A DNA stretch of 58,147 bases from Candidatus Zipacnadia bacterium. Its GTDB lineage: Bacteria > Armatimonadota > Zipacnadia > Zipacnadales > UBA5352. The DNA lies in contig JALGSW010000007.1 of NCBI GenBank assembly GCA_029821635.1, forward strand, positions 1-58,147, written 5' to 3'. A program made the position numbers and the translations under genes. Position 1 is the first letter of the stretch. Each line of letters starts with the position of its first letter. A model generated the notes under the pieces. That model did no database searches. It was not told where the DNA came from and saw nothing but the letters and a program-made list of their open reading frames with translations. This document shows positions 1-9,004 of the stretch, in pieces.

Positions 1-903
1 CTGCTCATCGAGGCGCGTGTCGATGACCGTCACGCCCTCCGGAGGCTCGAACACGAACAGCGACGGGTCCACGGGAACGTCGTACTCGGCGCGTATTCGC
101 GACATGAGGCGCCAGGCGCCGTCAACTCCCTGCTCGAACTCCTCCAATGCGAGCACCCGCATACTGGCGGGATCGATCCAGACTGTCCCCTTCATCCCAC
201 CCATCAGATGGGTCTCAATATCCATCCGCTTGACTGGAACGCCGTCGAGAGTGTCGGAGGAGATTGAGTACTGGTAGCGTTCCGGATCGGACTTCATCAT
301 CTCCAGCGGTTCAGTCATCGAGAGTCTTCCCAGGTACTCCTCAGCGCGTCTCGCGTCTGGCTCAGAGATGCGGACCGTTGCCTCGTCCCTATCGTATTCC
401 CATCGCGCCTCGTCAGTGGCAATATGCAGGTACCTGGGGTTCTCGTTGCGGAAGCCGTACTCGACGGAGAACCAAGCCTCCGACTGCCCTGTGTCTGAGG
501 TGCTGACCACGTGCGCGGTCTGCACCTTCGCCATCGCGTCCAGTGTGGCTGCGATGACGTCCGGGCTGCGGAAGACGCCGGGCACAAGCGCAATACCGAG
601 TGCAATGAGCAGCCCCGCCGCGATGGCCCGTGCCGGCGTGGAACGTAGCAGTCGGCGTCCCAGTGAGGCCGAGGGGGCTGTTGTGCGCCGACACACCGAG
701 GCACTGACCTGACATGCGTACTGCTCTCCGGGATCGGGGGCCGGGAGACCGCGCAGGAGGTCATTGAGCCGTGCGGTGGTGCCGTGTAGCGCTGCGCAGT
801 GATCGCAGTCACGCAGATGTGTCATCAGCATGGTGCGTTGATTGGTGGGAAGCTCGCGATCAGCCAGCCGCGTCATCAACTGCCGCGCGGTCGCGCAGTT
901 CAT
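1..903 (-). CDS. Membrane anti-sigma factor with zinc finger and exported domain (partial, C-terminus off the left edge)
   Basis: Reading the minus strand from an ATG at 903 gives 301 uninterrupted codons to the window edge. Residues 29–36 carry H-x3-C-x2-C (H29, C33, C36), and C3 may be a fourth ligand, as in ZAS-type zinc-finger anti-sigma factors. A single hydrophobic segment lies at about residues 93–111. Beyond it is a domain of about 190 residues beginning LDAMAKVQTAHVV, which looks like the LolA/RseB-like folds often fused to anti-sigma factors. That last comparison is inference. The start overlaps the end of the sigma-factor gene by 44 bases, so the two are translationally coupled. 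The cytosolic finger would hold the sigma factor inactive until a surface signal is sensed. Stop codon not seen. Confidence 0.8.
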   Translation of the reverse strand, partial: MNCATARQLMTRLADRELPTNQRTMLMTHLRDCDHCAALHGTTARLNDLLRGLPAPDPGEQYACQVSASVCRRTTAPSASLGRRLLRSTPARAIAAGLLIALGIALVPGVFRSPDVIAATLDAMAKVQTAHVVSTSDTGQSEAWFSVEYGFRNENPRYLHIATDEARWEYDRDEATVRISEPDARRAEEYLGRLSMTEPLEMMKSDPERYQYSISSDTLDGVPVKRMDIETHLMGGMKGTVWIDPASMRVLALEEFEQGVDGAWRLMSRIRAEYDVPVDPSLFVFEPPEGVTVIDTRLDEQ

Positions 904-1459
904 CGTCGTCGCCTCCTTGCGTGGCGCCCTCGTCCCCGATCAGATCGGCGAGGCGCTCGCGAAGGGCATTGCGGGCGCGGTGCAGGTGGCGCTTCACGGT
1001 CCCGGAGGTGCAGCCCATCGCCTGAGCCGTCTCCGCTACGCTCAGCCCCTCCATCTCGAACAGAACGATGGCAGCTCGCTGGCGGGTGGGGAGGCCGCGC
1101 AACTCCTCGTGCACTCGGTCCTGAGAGGCGAGCGTGTCTGCGAGCGCGGGTGCTGCATCACGGGATGCGGAGTCAAGTGAGGTGGCTTCGTCGCGGGATG
1201 AGCGCTTCCGAAAACGCAGGCAGCAGTTGACTGCGATGCGCCGCAGCCAGGGGGAGAACGGGTGACCGTCGCGGAAGGTGCGGAGGTGCTCGTAGGCGCG
1301 GACGAAGGTCTCCTGCGTGATGTCGTCCGCGTCATCGTGGTCCCAGCAGAAGCGGTACGCGAGTTGGTAGACCGTCCGCGAGTGCAGCCTCACAAGGCCA
1401 TCGAAGGCTGCGCTGTCCCCTGCCTTCGCTCGCCGTACCAAGGCCTGCTCATCCGACAT
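860..1459 (-). CDS. ECF-family RNA polymerase sigma factor (SigE/RpoE type)
   Basis: This 199-residue protein has sigma region 2 at about residues 15–85 (YQLAYRFCWDHDDADDITQE, the DxxDDITQET core-binding signature). Region 4 lies at about 115–170 (LPTRQRAAIVLFEMEGLS, then the helix-turn-helix AETAQAMGCTSGTVKRHLHR). It has no region 1.1 or region 3, which defines the group 4 (extracytoplasmic function) class. An AGGGAGGAG ribosome site lies about 9 bases before the ATG. The gene is directly followed by its anti-sigma factor, the usual co-transcribed pair. Target promoters cannot be read from this window. About 30 residues after region 4 are low-complexity and acidic. Confidence 0.93.
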   Translation of the reverse strand: MSDEQALVRRAKAGDSAAFDGLVRLHSRTVYQLAYRFCWDHDDADDITQETFVRAYEHLRTFRDGHPFSPWLRRIAVNCCLRFRKRSSRDEATSLDSASRDAAPALADTLASQDRVHEELRGLPTRQRAAIVLFEMEGLSVAETAQAMGCTSGTVKRHLHRARNALRERLADLIGDEGATQGGDDDELRDRAAVDDAAG

Positions 1460-1519
1460 GCCGCCGCGCTCCTCCCTGACGCGCCCTGTCTTCTCGCGAG
1501 GTACTATCCCTGAAGAGGA

Positions 1520-1543
1520 CGTCAGGTTGACATTGACCTGACG
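1520..1543. promoter_or_regulatory. Inverted repeat upstream of the ECF sigma gene
   Basis: CGTCAGGT (1520–1527) and ACCTGACG (1536–1543) form a perfect 8-bp inverted repeat with an 8-base spacer, 61 bases upstream of the sigma-factor start. There is no T-run, so it looks more like an operator or dimeric binding site than a terminator. Function is inferred from position only. Confidence 0.45.
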
Positions 1544-1592
1544 AATTCGAGATCGAGCCGTCGCCAGCGCGGCGGTTTTCCGGGCGAAGGTA

Positions 1593-4031
1593 TCAGTCCT
1601 CCACCACCAACCGCCCCGGTGCGTCCGCGAGGTAGGGCGGGATCTCCGAGGAGAGCACCAGCCCCATCACATCCTCGTAGACGCCCTCCGCGGCCTCAGT
1701 CAGCTCGATCCGCCACGGGCGCCCCGACATCGCCACCGGCACCGTGATCGGCAGGTTCGCGGCGCCCAGCAGGTCCTGCTCCACGGCGACCCGCCCGTCC
1801 GGATCGAGGATCGCCACGTGCACCGACTCGTTGGGTGGCGAGGTCGAGAGCGACAGCGAGAAGCTGCGTACCCCCGCGGGGACGGCGAAGTAGAGCGGCC
1901 GCGCGCGGTAGACCACGTGCAGACCCGCGTGTGCGTCATGCACCAGGTAGCGCGCACTGCTCTCCAGCGAGGCCGCGTTGGAGCCGGCCTGCAGCATCAC
2001 CGAGTAGATGCCTTCAGGCGCCGGTTCGATCGTGATCTGCGCCGCGCCACCCACCGCGACCTCGCCCTGCACGTCCGTGTCGTCGGGGCCGCCGACCTGG
2101 TAGCGCACCGGGTCCTGCGACGAGCCGACCTGCCGGTGGCGGATGGTCAGCTCGAAGGGCGTGCCGTCGCCCACGATCATGTAGCGGCTCATGCCACGCA
2201 GCAGCGTCGGGTCGCTCTCCGGCGCCTCGGCCGACATCTCCGGGAAGGCCGGTTCCAGCGCGTCCGTGCCCTCCGCGAGCCAGGCGAGCTGCGAGGCCTC
2301 GCGCAGCGCGATCCGCTGGATCTCCGGCATCGCGCCGGGGGCGTAGCGCGCGATGAGTTCGACCGCATCGACCAGCTCCGCGGCGGCGTTCGCCTTCTCC
2401 TGCATGCCCGCCGACTCCACGCCGAGCATCAGTGCGGCGTAGCCCCGCCACGCGCTCATGTACTCCAGCCACGCCTGCGAGATGCGGATGCGCGCGGTCA
2501 GCGTCTCATCATCGCGCGCGATGGCCCGCGCTACGCGCAGATCGGCGCGCGATGCCGCGAGTACCTCGGGCGTGAGCATGCTCAGGTAGGGCCGCTGGCG
2601 CTCCAGCGAGCGCGGCCACAGCAGCTCCTCCGGGCCGTAGCTGAAGGCGTCCGTTAGGCGCGCGTAGTAGCGGCGCATCGGCTCACTCGCCGGGCCGTAG
2701 AGGCCGCTGACGTAGTCGTCGAAGAGCGCATCCACGTCCGCGTCCACGTCCCAGAGCACGCGCGCGAGGATCCAGTAGCTGAGCTGCGAGCCCTCGGCGT
2801 CGGACCACAGCTCCGCGTTCATGTACTTGGCGTCGCGCTCGTGCTCGTAGTGCAGCTCATCGGTGAGCACCCGCCACGGGATCCACAGCACCGAGCTGAA
2901 GTTGTAGTAGTGGCGGATACCCATCTGATGCGCGATGTTGTCCCAGCCGAGGTACCAGTCATCGTGCCGGCGGTTCACCGGCGAGCGCTTGTCCTGCAGC
3001 GGGTAGTTGAACGCCATGCCGATCGGCGTGAAGAAGACGATCACGTGCGGGTGCGCCTCGATGTCGCCCGGCGCTTCCACCGCGCCCCAGTAGGCGTAGA
3101 AGGCCACGTTCTTCCCTGGATGCGTCTCCTGGATGCCCTCGGCGACTGCGTTGGCGAAGACCACTAGCCGGCGGCCCATCCCGGTGTCCTGCCCGCGGAA
3201 CTCCGGCGGATCGAGCGCCTCGCAGTCCGGGCAGTGGCAGAAGCGCACGTTGTCATCGGGGCTGAGCGAGAACATCGTCTGCTCGGGGTTCTCATCGAAG
3301 TGCTTCCCGGCCATCCGGATGGTCTGCTCGATCAACTCGGGGTTGGAGGTGCAGAGCTGGCCGCCTCGGTCGCGCTTGCCATCGCGCAGGGCGTACCACT
3401 CCGGATGCTGCTCGAAATACTCCGCCGCCGGCGCGATGCGGGCGAAGTTGTGCCCCACGTTGACCGGGACGCCGCCATAGAGGTTGCGGCGCTTCCACTC
3501 GTTGAAGGCCGCCTTGTCCTGTTCGCTCATCCCGCGCGCGGCGAGGCTCGGCCAGATGACCCGGTGCAGGTAGTCCGGCCGCTCGACAACGTCGAGGTCG
3601 CCGACGGCCAGCGTGTCGCGCCGCGGCACGACTTCCCCGATCTCGCCGGGCAGGTACCAGCGCACGCCCTGGCGGTCGAGGAAGCGGTAGACTGCGTTGA
3701 GCGTCCCCGTCGGCGTCGCGCCGGCGAGGCGCAGCAGATCGCCCTCGCGGCGCATCACGAAGCCGTCGAGGCCAAGGTCGAGCCGATTGCACTCGTCTTC
3801 CGGCAGGTCGCCGAGCACGATGCGCGGACCATCGGTGGCCTGCTCGACGATCGCGAGTTCGGCTCCGGTCATCTTCAGAATGTACTGCAGCAACTCGCCG
3901 GCTGCGGCGCTGTCCGCCTCGGCGGCCACGATCGCGGCGCGGGGTTGTCCGTCCTCAATCAATACAAGGTCATCGGCCGCCGCCGGGACGACCATCAGGG
4001 CCGCCACTGTCAGGCAGATTAGGCGGGTCAC
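1593..4031 (-). CDS. Secreted DUF4838-type glycoside-hydrolase-like protein
   Basis: This 812-residue protein has a signal peptide (residues 1–19, ending VPAAA). The next part (about 20–140) resembles the alpha-glucuronidase N-terminal domain that precedes DUF4838. The central domain carries motifs typical of that family, such as FSLSPDDNVRFCHCPDCEAL, FYAYWG and WYLGWDNIAHQMG. The C-terminal 200 residues look like beta-rich accessory domains. The start is a GTG at 4031 with GAGGAG 9 bases upstream; a nearby ATG is in another frame. It probably acts outside the cytoplasm on a polysaccharide, but DUF4838 substrates are not established and I assign none. It is divergent from the FAD oxidoreductase at 4186. 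Confidence 0.82.
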   Translation of the reverse strand: MTRLICLTVAALMVVPAAADDLVLIEDGQPRAAIVAAEADSAAAGELLQYILKMTGAELAIVEQATDGPRIVLGDLPEDECNRLDLGLDGFVMRREGDLLRLAGATPTGTLNAVYRFLDRQGVRWYLPGEIGEVVPRRDTLAVGDLDVVERPDYLHRVIWPSLAARGMSEQDKAAFNEWKRRNLYGGVPVNVGHNFARIAPAAEYFEQHPEWYALRDGKRDRGGQLCTSNPELIEQTIRMAGKHFDENPEQTMFSLSPDDNVRFCHCPDCEALDPPEFRGQDTGMGRRLVVFANAVAEGIQETHPGKNVAFYAYWGAVEAPGDIEAHPHVIVFFTPIGMAFNYPLQDKRSPVNRRHDDWYLGWDNIAHQMGIRHYYNFSSVLWIPWRVLTDELHYEHERDAKYMNAELWSDAEGSQLSYWILARVLWDVDADVDALFDDYVSGLYGPASEPMRRYYARLTDAFSYGPEELLWPRSLERQRPYLSMLTPEVLAASRADLRVARAIARDDETLTARIRISQAWLEYMSAWRGYAALMLGVESAGMQEKANAAAELVDAVELIARYAPGAMPEIQRIALREASQLAWLAEGTDALEPAFPEMSAEAPESDPTLLRGMSRYMIVGDGTPFELTIRHRQVGSSQDPVRYQVGGPDDTDVQGEVAVGGAAQITIEPAPEGIYSVMLQAGSNAASLESSARYLVHDAHAGLHVVYRARPLYFAVPAGVRSFSLSLSTSPPNESVHVAILDPDGRVAVEQDLLGAANLPITVPVAMSGRPWRIELTEAAEGVYEDVMGLVLSSEIPPYLADAPGRLVVED

Positions 4032-4185
4032 GGGTCATCGCTCCTCGCTCGTACTGCTGTCCGTATCGGAGGTGTAGTTCGCCGCGCCCGTGGTCGGAAC
4101 CCTCCCGAGCGGGCGCGAGGAGGAAAGCTGGTGCTCGACGCCGAACCCGCCGGGCGACAGGCATTTGATGGCGGGAGGGTGCATC

Positions 4186-5424
4186 ATGGCGCAAGAGATG
4201 GTTCGCGAACCGGCACGGGAGCTTCCCGTGATCGCCGATGTTGACGTGCTGGTGTGCGGGGGAGGGCCGGCGGGCACCGCCGCCGCCATCGCGAGCGCCC
4301 GGGCGGGCGCGAAGACGATGCTGCTGGAGCGCTACGGCTGCCTCGGTGGCCTCGCGACCGGCGGTCTGGTGATCGTGCTGCCGCCGCTGATCCGCGGCGA
4401 TGACCAGGTCATCGCCGGGATCGGCCGCGAGACGCTGGAGCTGCTGCTTGAGGCCGACGAGGCCGCCTACCGCAACGAGCGCGGGAGCAGCATGTTCGAC
4501 CCCGAGGGCCTCAAGCGCATCTCGGATAGGATGTGCCTGGGCGCGGGTGTGTTCCTGCGGCTGCACTCGTGGGTGGTCGGCGTGTTCGGCGAGGAGGGCC
4601 GGCCCGAGGGCGCGATCGTCGAGAGCAAGGCCGGGCGGCAGGCCGTGCGCGCGCAGATGATCGTGGACTGCACCGGCGACGGCGACGTGGCCGCGATGGC
4701 GGGCGCAGGCTTCGAGCTCGACGACAAGATGATCGGTCTGCCCTTCCGCGTTGGCAACATCGACATGGAGCGCTGGAGTGCGGCGCGCAGCGACGGAAGC
4801 GCGACGGAGGCGCACAAGGCCGCGCACGCGGCGGCGGGCTATGACAGCTACTTCGGGCTCTCGCCCTTCCCGATTGAGCCGAACGTGGCGTGGGGCAACA
4901 ATCACATGGCGTCGGGCAACTTCCTCGACCCGGACGTGCTCACGCGCATGGAGGTACGCGGGCGGCGCTCGGCGAAGGTCGTCCTCGACGTGCTGCGCGA
5001 GCGGATGCCGGGCTTCGAGAATGCGTGGCTGATCGACACCGCCTCGCAGATCGGCGTGCGCTGCACCCGGCGGCTCCACGGCCTCGCGACGATGCGCTTC
5101 GAGGAGTTCGTGGCCGAGCGGCGGTTCGACGACTCCGTCGCGCTGGGCAACGATTTCCGCAAGCCGGACATCGTCTACGAAATCCCGCTCGGCTCGATGA
5201 TCCCCGCGGACGTAGGCGGGCTGCTGGTGGCGGGGCGATGCGTCTCGGGTGATGCAGAGGCGATGGAGGCGCTGCGCGAGATTCACTGCTGCTGGAGCAT
5301 GGGCGAGGCGGCGGGGGCCGCGGCGGCGATGGCCGCCGAGCGCGGCTGCGAGCCCAAGGACGTGCCGGTCGAGGAGCTGCGGGAGCGGCTCGTGAAGGCC
5401 GGGGTGGTGGTGGACTTGCCGTGA
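4186..5424 (+). CDS. FAD-dependent oxidoreductase (FAD_oxidored family)
   Basis: This 412-residue protein carries the Rossmann dinucleotide motif CGGGPAG at residues 24–30 and the acidic ribose-binding residue E48 in LLERYGCLGG. A C-terminal FAD-contact segment ends LVAGRCVSGDAEAMEALREI, as in the FAD_oxidored (PF12831-like) family. I chose the ATG at 4186 over upstream in-frame starts because GGGAGGG lies 6 bases before it and the Rossmann beta strand then begins at residue 20. It lies divergent to the DUF4838 protein, a pairing suggestive of carbohydrate use. Substrate unknown. The C-terminal region matches proteins of this family in length, and no extra domain is seen. Confidence 0.85.
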   Translation: MAQEMVREPARELPVIADVDVLVCGGGPAGTAAAIASARAGAKTMLLERYGCLGGLATGGLVIVLPPLIRGDDQVIAGIGRETLELLLEADEAAYRNERGSSMFDPEGLKRISDRMCLGAGVFLRLHSWVVGVFGEEGRPEGAIVESKAGRQAVRAQMIVDCTGDGDVAAMAGAGFELDDKMIGLPFRVGNIDMERWSAARSDGSATEAHKAAHAAAGYDSYFGLSPFPIEPNVAWGNNHMASGNFLDPDVLTRMEVRGRRSAKVVLDVLRERMPGFENAWLIDTASQIGVRCTRRLHGLATMRFEEFVAERRFDDSVALGNDFRKPDIVYEIPLGSMIPADVGGLLVAGRCVSGDAEAMEALREIHCCWSMGEAAGAAAAMAAERGCEPKDVPVEELRERLVKAGVVVDLP

Positions 5425-5443
5425 AACGGCCGGGAACCGGGAT

Positions 5444-5485
5444 GTCGTTTGGAGCGACGCATCTGTCGTTTAGATGCGTCGGCCG
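5444..5485. repeat. Dispersed palindromic repeat, copy 1
   Basis: A 10-bp perfect stem CGACGCATCT (5455–5464) / AGATGCGTCG (5472–5481) with a 7-base loop sits between two convergent genes. The surrounding 42 bases match the reverse complement of 47559–47600 at 37 positions. This makes it a member of a small dispersed palindrome family (REP-like). In this position it could also serve as a transcription end for both neighbours, although no long T-run is present. Confidence 0.7.
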
Positions 5486-5490
5486 TTGGC

Positions 5491-8400
5491 CTACTCCGCC
5501 GCTCGGCTTGACGCGACGTCACTGACGAGTGCGCGGAGCTGTTCGAGCGTGAAGGGCTTGCGCATCACGCGCACGTCCGATCTTTTGAGCAGCGCGCTCG
5601 TCTCAAGTGCCATCGTGTCGCCTGTCACGATCACGAAGCTGTCCGCAAGCTCGGGCCACCGCTCCAGCACACGACGATGGAAGTCCGTGCCGCTCATCCC
5701 CGGCATCCGCAGGTCCGACAGGATCACGTCGTAGGTGTTCTCCTCGAGCAGGCTCAGTGCGCGGCGGGCGCTTGCGGCCGTATCCACCGTGTGCCCCAGC
5801 GCCGTGAGTGCCTTGTAAACAAGGTCGAGCAGGGGGCGCTCATCATCGACGACGAGCACGCGCACCGGGGCGACAGGGATCGGCGCGGGCGCTTCGGGCT
5901 CCTCCTCTCCCTCCCCGGCCGTGCGGACCGGCAGCCTGACGATGAAGGTCGCGCCCTCGCCCGGAGCGGTCTGGAGCTCGATCGAGCCGTTGTGCCGCCG
6001 GACGATACCCTCGGAGACGCTCAGACCCATGCCCGTCCCCTCGTTGACGTCCTTTGTGGTGAAGAACGGGTCGAAGGCGCGGCGAGCTTCGGCCTCGGCC
6101 ATCCCCGGGCCGGAGTCGCTGATCTCTACCTCGATGACGCCCTCGACGAGCCGAGTGGCGATGGACAGCCGCCCGCCGGTCCCGCGCATGGCGAAGTGCG
6201 CGTTGTTGATGATGTTCAGGAAGACCTGCACGAGCTGGTGCGGATCCGCGCTGGTGATAGGCAGGTCGGGTGCGAGATCGAGGGACAGGTCGATGTCATC
6301 GACCTTCATGGCGTATTCCGGGATGCGCACGGCCTCGAGCACGGCCTCGTTCACGTCGGTCGGCGTGAAGCGGACGGCGCGTTCGCGCGCGAAGGAGAGC
6401 AGGCCCTCGATGATGCGCTGGGAGCGCCGCGCCTCGCGCTCGATCAGCGCGGCCTCGTCGGCGACCTCGGGGTTGTCGTCGTCCTGCAGGAGCTGGGCGT
6501 AGCCGAGGATCGTGGTCAGCGGGTTGTTGAGCTCGTGCGCGACGCCTGAGACGAGCTGTCCGAGGGCCGCGGCCTTCTCCGACTGGATGAGTTGGCGCTG
6601 AAGCTGACGAGGCTCGGTGCGGTCGATGAGCACGGCCGTGACGCTCTCTCGGCTCGGCATCCGGTGCAGCATGGCCTCGAGGAAGCGGGTCTCCCCATCC
6701 TTCATCATTGCCCTGATCTCGTGCATCTGGTCGAGCCGCTTCTCGCCGGCCCAGTAGCGCCGGTGAATCTCGTAGAGCCTCGCCCGTTCGCCCGGCTCCA
6801 TCAGATCGAAGACGGAAGTATTGCCCAGCAGTTCGTCACGCTCGTATCCCGTGAGCAGCTCGAAAGCGCGGTTCACCATCTCGATGACGCCATCACGGCC
6901 GTAGACGAGCATCGGGACGCCGGACAGCTCGAAGAGGTCGCGGTAGAGCTCCTCAGATTGCCGCGCCTTGCTCAGGAGCGCCTCGTTGCGGATGGCGAGC
7001 GTCGCCTGTGACGCGAGCAGCTCAAGGGCCAGCCAGTCTTGGTCGGTGAGGGTGTCTGCCTGGTCGCGCCGCACGCTGAGCACACCGAGGGCGTCGCTGC
7101 CGAAGAGCAGCGGGACGGCGACTGCAGAACGCACCGCCGCGCGGTCCTCAGTGTCGTCGCCCGGCCAGTCCTCGTCGCCGAGGCTGACGAACAGGTGCGT
7201 GCCCTCGCGCAGCACTCGCTGTGCGAGCGCGTCGGTCGCGTCCTCCTCGCGCGGCGCGTAGCCGTCTGACGAGGCCGCACAGGTGAACGCGAACTCGCCT
7301 GTCTGCGTACCGACGACGGAGATGGCGGCTCGGATCGCGGCCGAAGTCCAGGTGGCGGCCTCGCAGATGGCCCGCAGCACTTCCAGCATGCCGAGCTCGG
7401 CGTTGATCGCCGCGCTCACCTCGAGCAGGCGGTTGTTCGACTCGAGGGCCCGCCGCACTTCGTCGTGCGCGCGGATCATCTCCGCGGTAGTCGCGACGCG
7501 CTCCGCGAGGGTCTCAAGCAGCGCGAGTTCGCGCTGCTCGTAGGGCTGCCCGCGGCGCATAACGAGCAGCAGAGCGGCGATGCGTGAGCCGATGAAGACC
7601 GGGACGCAGACGCCATCGACGAGGCCCTGTTCGCGCAGCAGGTCGGTGTGGAGGGTCATGCTGGCGAGGTTGTCCTCAGTGGTGATCACGGGCTCGCCAC
7701 TGCGGATGGCGTGGCTGAAGATGCCCTGCTCGAGGAGTTGGCTGAGGGTACGCCCGGCGGTCTCCCCAAACTGCCTCGTGAAGCCCGAGCTGGAGATGTC
7801 GGTGACGCGGCCGGCGTCGTCGCTGAGGAGCAGGATCGTGACGGCATCGGCGATGGAGGTCTGCTGGATAGCGTTGGTGGCGGCGGAGAGGGCCTCGCCC
7901 GCGTCCAGCACGCCGTGGAGTTCACGCGTGACGGCATAGAGGCAGTCGAGTTCCTCAGTGCGCCGCCTCACCGCCTCATGTGCCGCGATTTGCTCGGTGA
8001 TGTCCTGGCCGACAACGATGACCTCTCGCGACGACGGCTCCCCGGTGGCAGAGAGGCCCAGTCGCCACCAGGTCATGTGCCCGTCCGGGTGGCGTCTTGG
8101 GAGCACTAGCGAGGCGGGCCGGCCGGTCTCCAGCACACTCCCAAGCGCGGCGAGGAGCTCGGGGGTGGAGGCCTGCGGGCCGGTTACGTTGCCGAGCGTG
8201 CGTCCCACAAGCTGCTCGGGCGACACGCCCAGCAGTTCCTCGGTCGGTCCGGCGACGAATGTGATGGTACCGTCGGGCGTCAGCGCCGCCATCGCCGCCG
8301 GCATGTTGCTGACGATCTCGCGGTAACGGCCATGAATCTCCTCGTAACGCATCCGCCACTCGACGGCCTGCAGCCGGCGGTCGAGGAGCGTGGGCAGGAC

Positions 8401-8754
8401 CTGCCACACCACTTCGTTGCCCCATCGAAGTATGTCATCGGCTCCGGCCCTAATATCCTCGGGAGAGGGCGGGCCCCCTGCTGCGCGGACGGAGACGATG
8501 CAAAGGTGGTCGCAGGAGTCACGTGCGTCGCGAATAAGCTGAAGACGGTTCTCCTCGGAGAGAACCTCCGTGGCAAGCAGGACGTCACAGCACTCGTCGC
8601 GGACGCGGGCGAGAGCATCGCCGGGGGAGTCTGTCAGGTCGGACGTGAACGGGCGGTGCCAGCCGGCGAGGATGGCATTGACACGGTCAAGCGTGTCACG
8701 TTCGCCGACGACGAGCAAGCGGATTGTCCGATCCACGGGGTCCACAGGCATCAC
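5491..8754 (-). CDS. Hybrid sensor histidine kinase (pseudo-receiver, PAS, GAF, GAF, PAS, HisKA, HATPase, receiver)
   Basis: Of 1087 residues, 10–130 form a receiver-like domain without the acidic pocket (VVGERD) or a phosphoacceptor Asp, so it is probably not phosphorylated. A PAS domain follows (about 140–255), then two GAF-like domains (about 265–425 and 435–595) and a second PAS (605–715). HisKA has its phosphoacceptor at H740 (GVAHELNNPL). The ATPase has NNAHFAM, DSGPGM and GTGMGLSV boxes. The C-terminal receiver has D970/D971, phosphoacceptor D1014 and K1066. No membrane segment is seen, so sensing is cytosolic. The start is GTG 8754 or the adjacent ATG 8751. No partner response regulator is adjacent. 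It is convergent with the FAD oxidoreductase. Confidence 0.92.
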   Translation of the reverse strand: MMPVDPVDRTIRLLVVGERDTLDRVNAILAGWHRPFTSDLTDSPGDALARVRDECCDVLLATEVLSEENRLQLIRDARDSCDHLCIVSVRAAGGPPSPEDIRAGADDILRWGNEVVWQVLPTLLDRRLQAVEWRMRYEEIHGRYREIVSNMPAAMAALTPDGTITFVAGPTEELLGVSPEQLVGRTLGNVTGPQASTPELLAALGSVLETGRPASLVLPRRHPDGHMTWWRLGLSATGEPSSREVIVVGQDITEQIAAHEAVRRRTEELDCLYAVTRELHGVLDAGEALSAATNAIQQTSIADAVTILLLSDDAGRVTDISSSGFTRQFGETAGRTLSQLLEQGIFSHAIRSGEPVITTEDNLASMTLHTDLLREQGLVDGVCVPVFIGSRIAALLLVMRRGQPYEQRELALLETLAERVATTAEMIRAHDEVRRALESNNRLLEVSAAINAELGMLEVLRAICEAATWTSAAIRAAISVVGTQTGEFAFTCAASSDGYAPREEDATDALAQRVLREGTHLFVSLGDEDWPGDDTEDRAAVRSAVAVPLLFGSDALGVLSVRRDQADTLTDQDWLALELLASQATLAIRNEALLSKARQSEELYRDLFELSGVPMLVYGRDGVIEMVNRAFELLTGYERDELLGNTSVFDLMEPGERARLYEIHRRYWAGEKRLDQMHEIRAMMKDGETRFLEAMLHRMPSRESVTAVLIDRTEPRQLQRQLIQSEKAAALGQLVSGVAHELNNPLTTILGYAQLLQDDDNPEVADEAALIEREARRSQRIIEGLLSFARERAVRFTPTDVNEAVLEAVRIPEYAMKVDDIDLSLDLAPDLPITSADPHQLVQVFLNIINNAHFAMRGTGGRLSIATRLVEGVIEVEISDSGPGMAEAEARRAFDPFFTTKDVNEGTGMGLSVSEGIVRRHNGSIELQTAPGEGATFIVRLPVRTAGEGEEEPEAPAPIPVAPVRVLVVDDERPLLDLVYKALTALGHTVDTAASARRALSLLEENTYDVILSDLRMPGMSGTDFHRRVLERWPELADSFVIVTGDTMALETSALLKRSDVRVMRKPFTLEQLRALVSDVASSRAAE

Positions 8755-8844
8755 TTCCGTCGATTCGGGTGACGTCGTTTGCTTCCCGGGCAGGTTCTGT
8801 CAGAGGGCCCTAGGACCGGCGCTGAGAGAGCAGTAACACCGGGG

Positions 8845-8873
8845 TTGACAGAGTGCCTGCGTTCGACTATACT
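8845..8873 (+). promoter_or_regulatory. Sigma-70-type promoter of rpoBC
   Basis: TTGACA (8845–8850), a 17-base spacer and TATACT (8868–8873) form a near-perfect housekeeping promoter. Transcription should start near 8880, about 180 bases before rpoB. It shows rpoBC is transcribed apart from any rplJL genes, which are absent here. Confidence 0.85.
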
Positions 8874-8970
8874 AACTCATCCGAGGCGGCGAGAATAGTC
8901 ACTGACGTACGTTCTGTGGGTGCTCATCCCATAGCATATCGGGTTCGACCCAACAAACCTCTCTGACCGC

Positions 8971-9004
8971 GGAGTGCGCAACTGCCGCGCGCACTCCGTT
9001 TTTT
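8971..9004 (+). terminator. Rho-independent terminator in the rpoB leader (attenuator)
   Basis: GGAGTGCGC (8971–8979) pairs perfectly with GCGCACTCC (8989–8997) around a 9-base loop, followed by GTTTTTT (8998–9004). It lies between the promoter and rpoB in the sense direction, so it should end a fraction of leader transcripts. This is the layout of an attenuator. No alternative antiterminator helix was convincingly identified. Confidence 0.8.

Noticed and set aside
3970..5286. 438-codon minus-strand frame opposite the FAD oxidoreductase
   Set aside because: Shadow of a gene with clear Rossmann motifs on the + strand; no domain of its own.
5491..8754. Membrane-bound sensor kinase
   Set aside because: No hydrophobic segment long enough for a membrane helix was found; sensing modules are PAS and GAF.
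8938..8956. tRNA-like T-arm (GGGTTCGACCC) in the rpoB leader
   Set aside because: No matching acceptor, D or anticodon arm could be built around it, so it is a small leader hairpin and not a tRNA.
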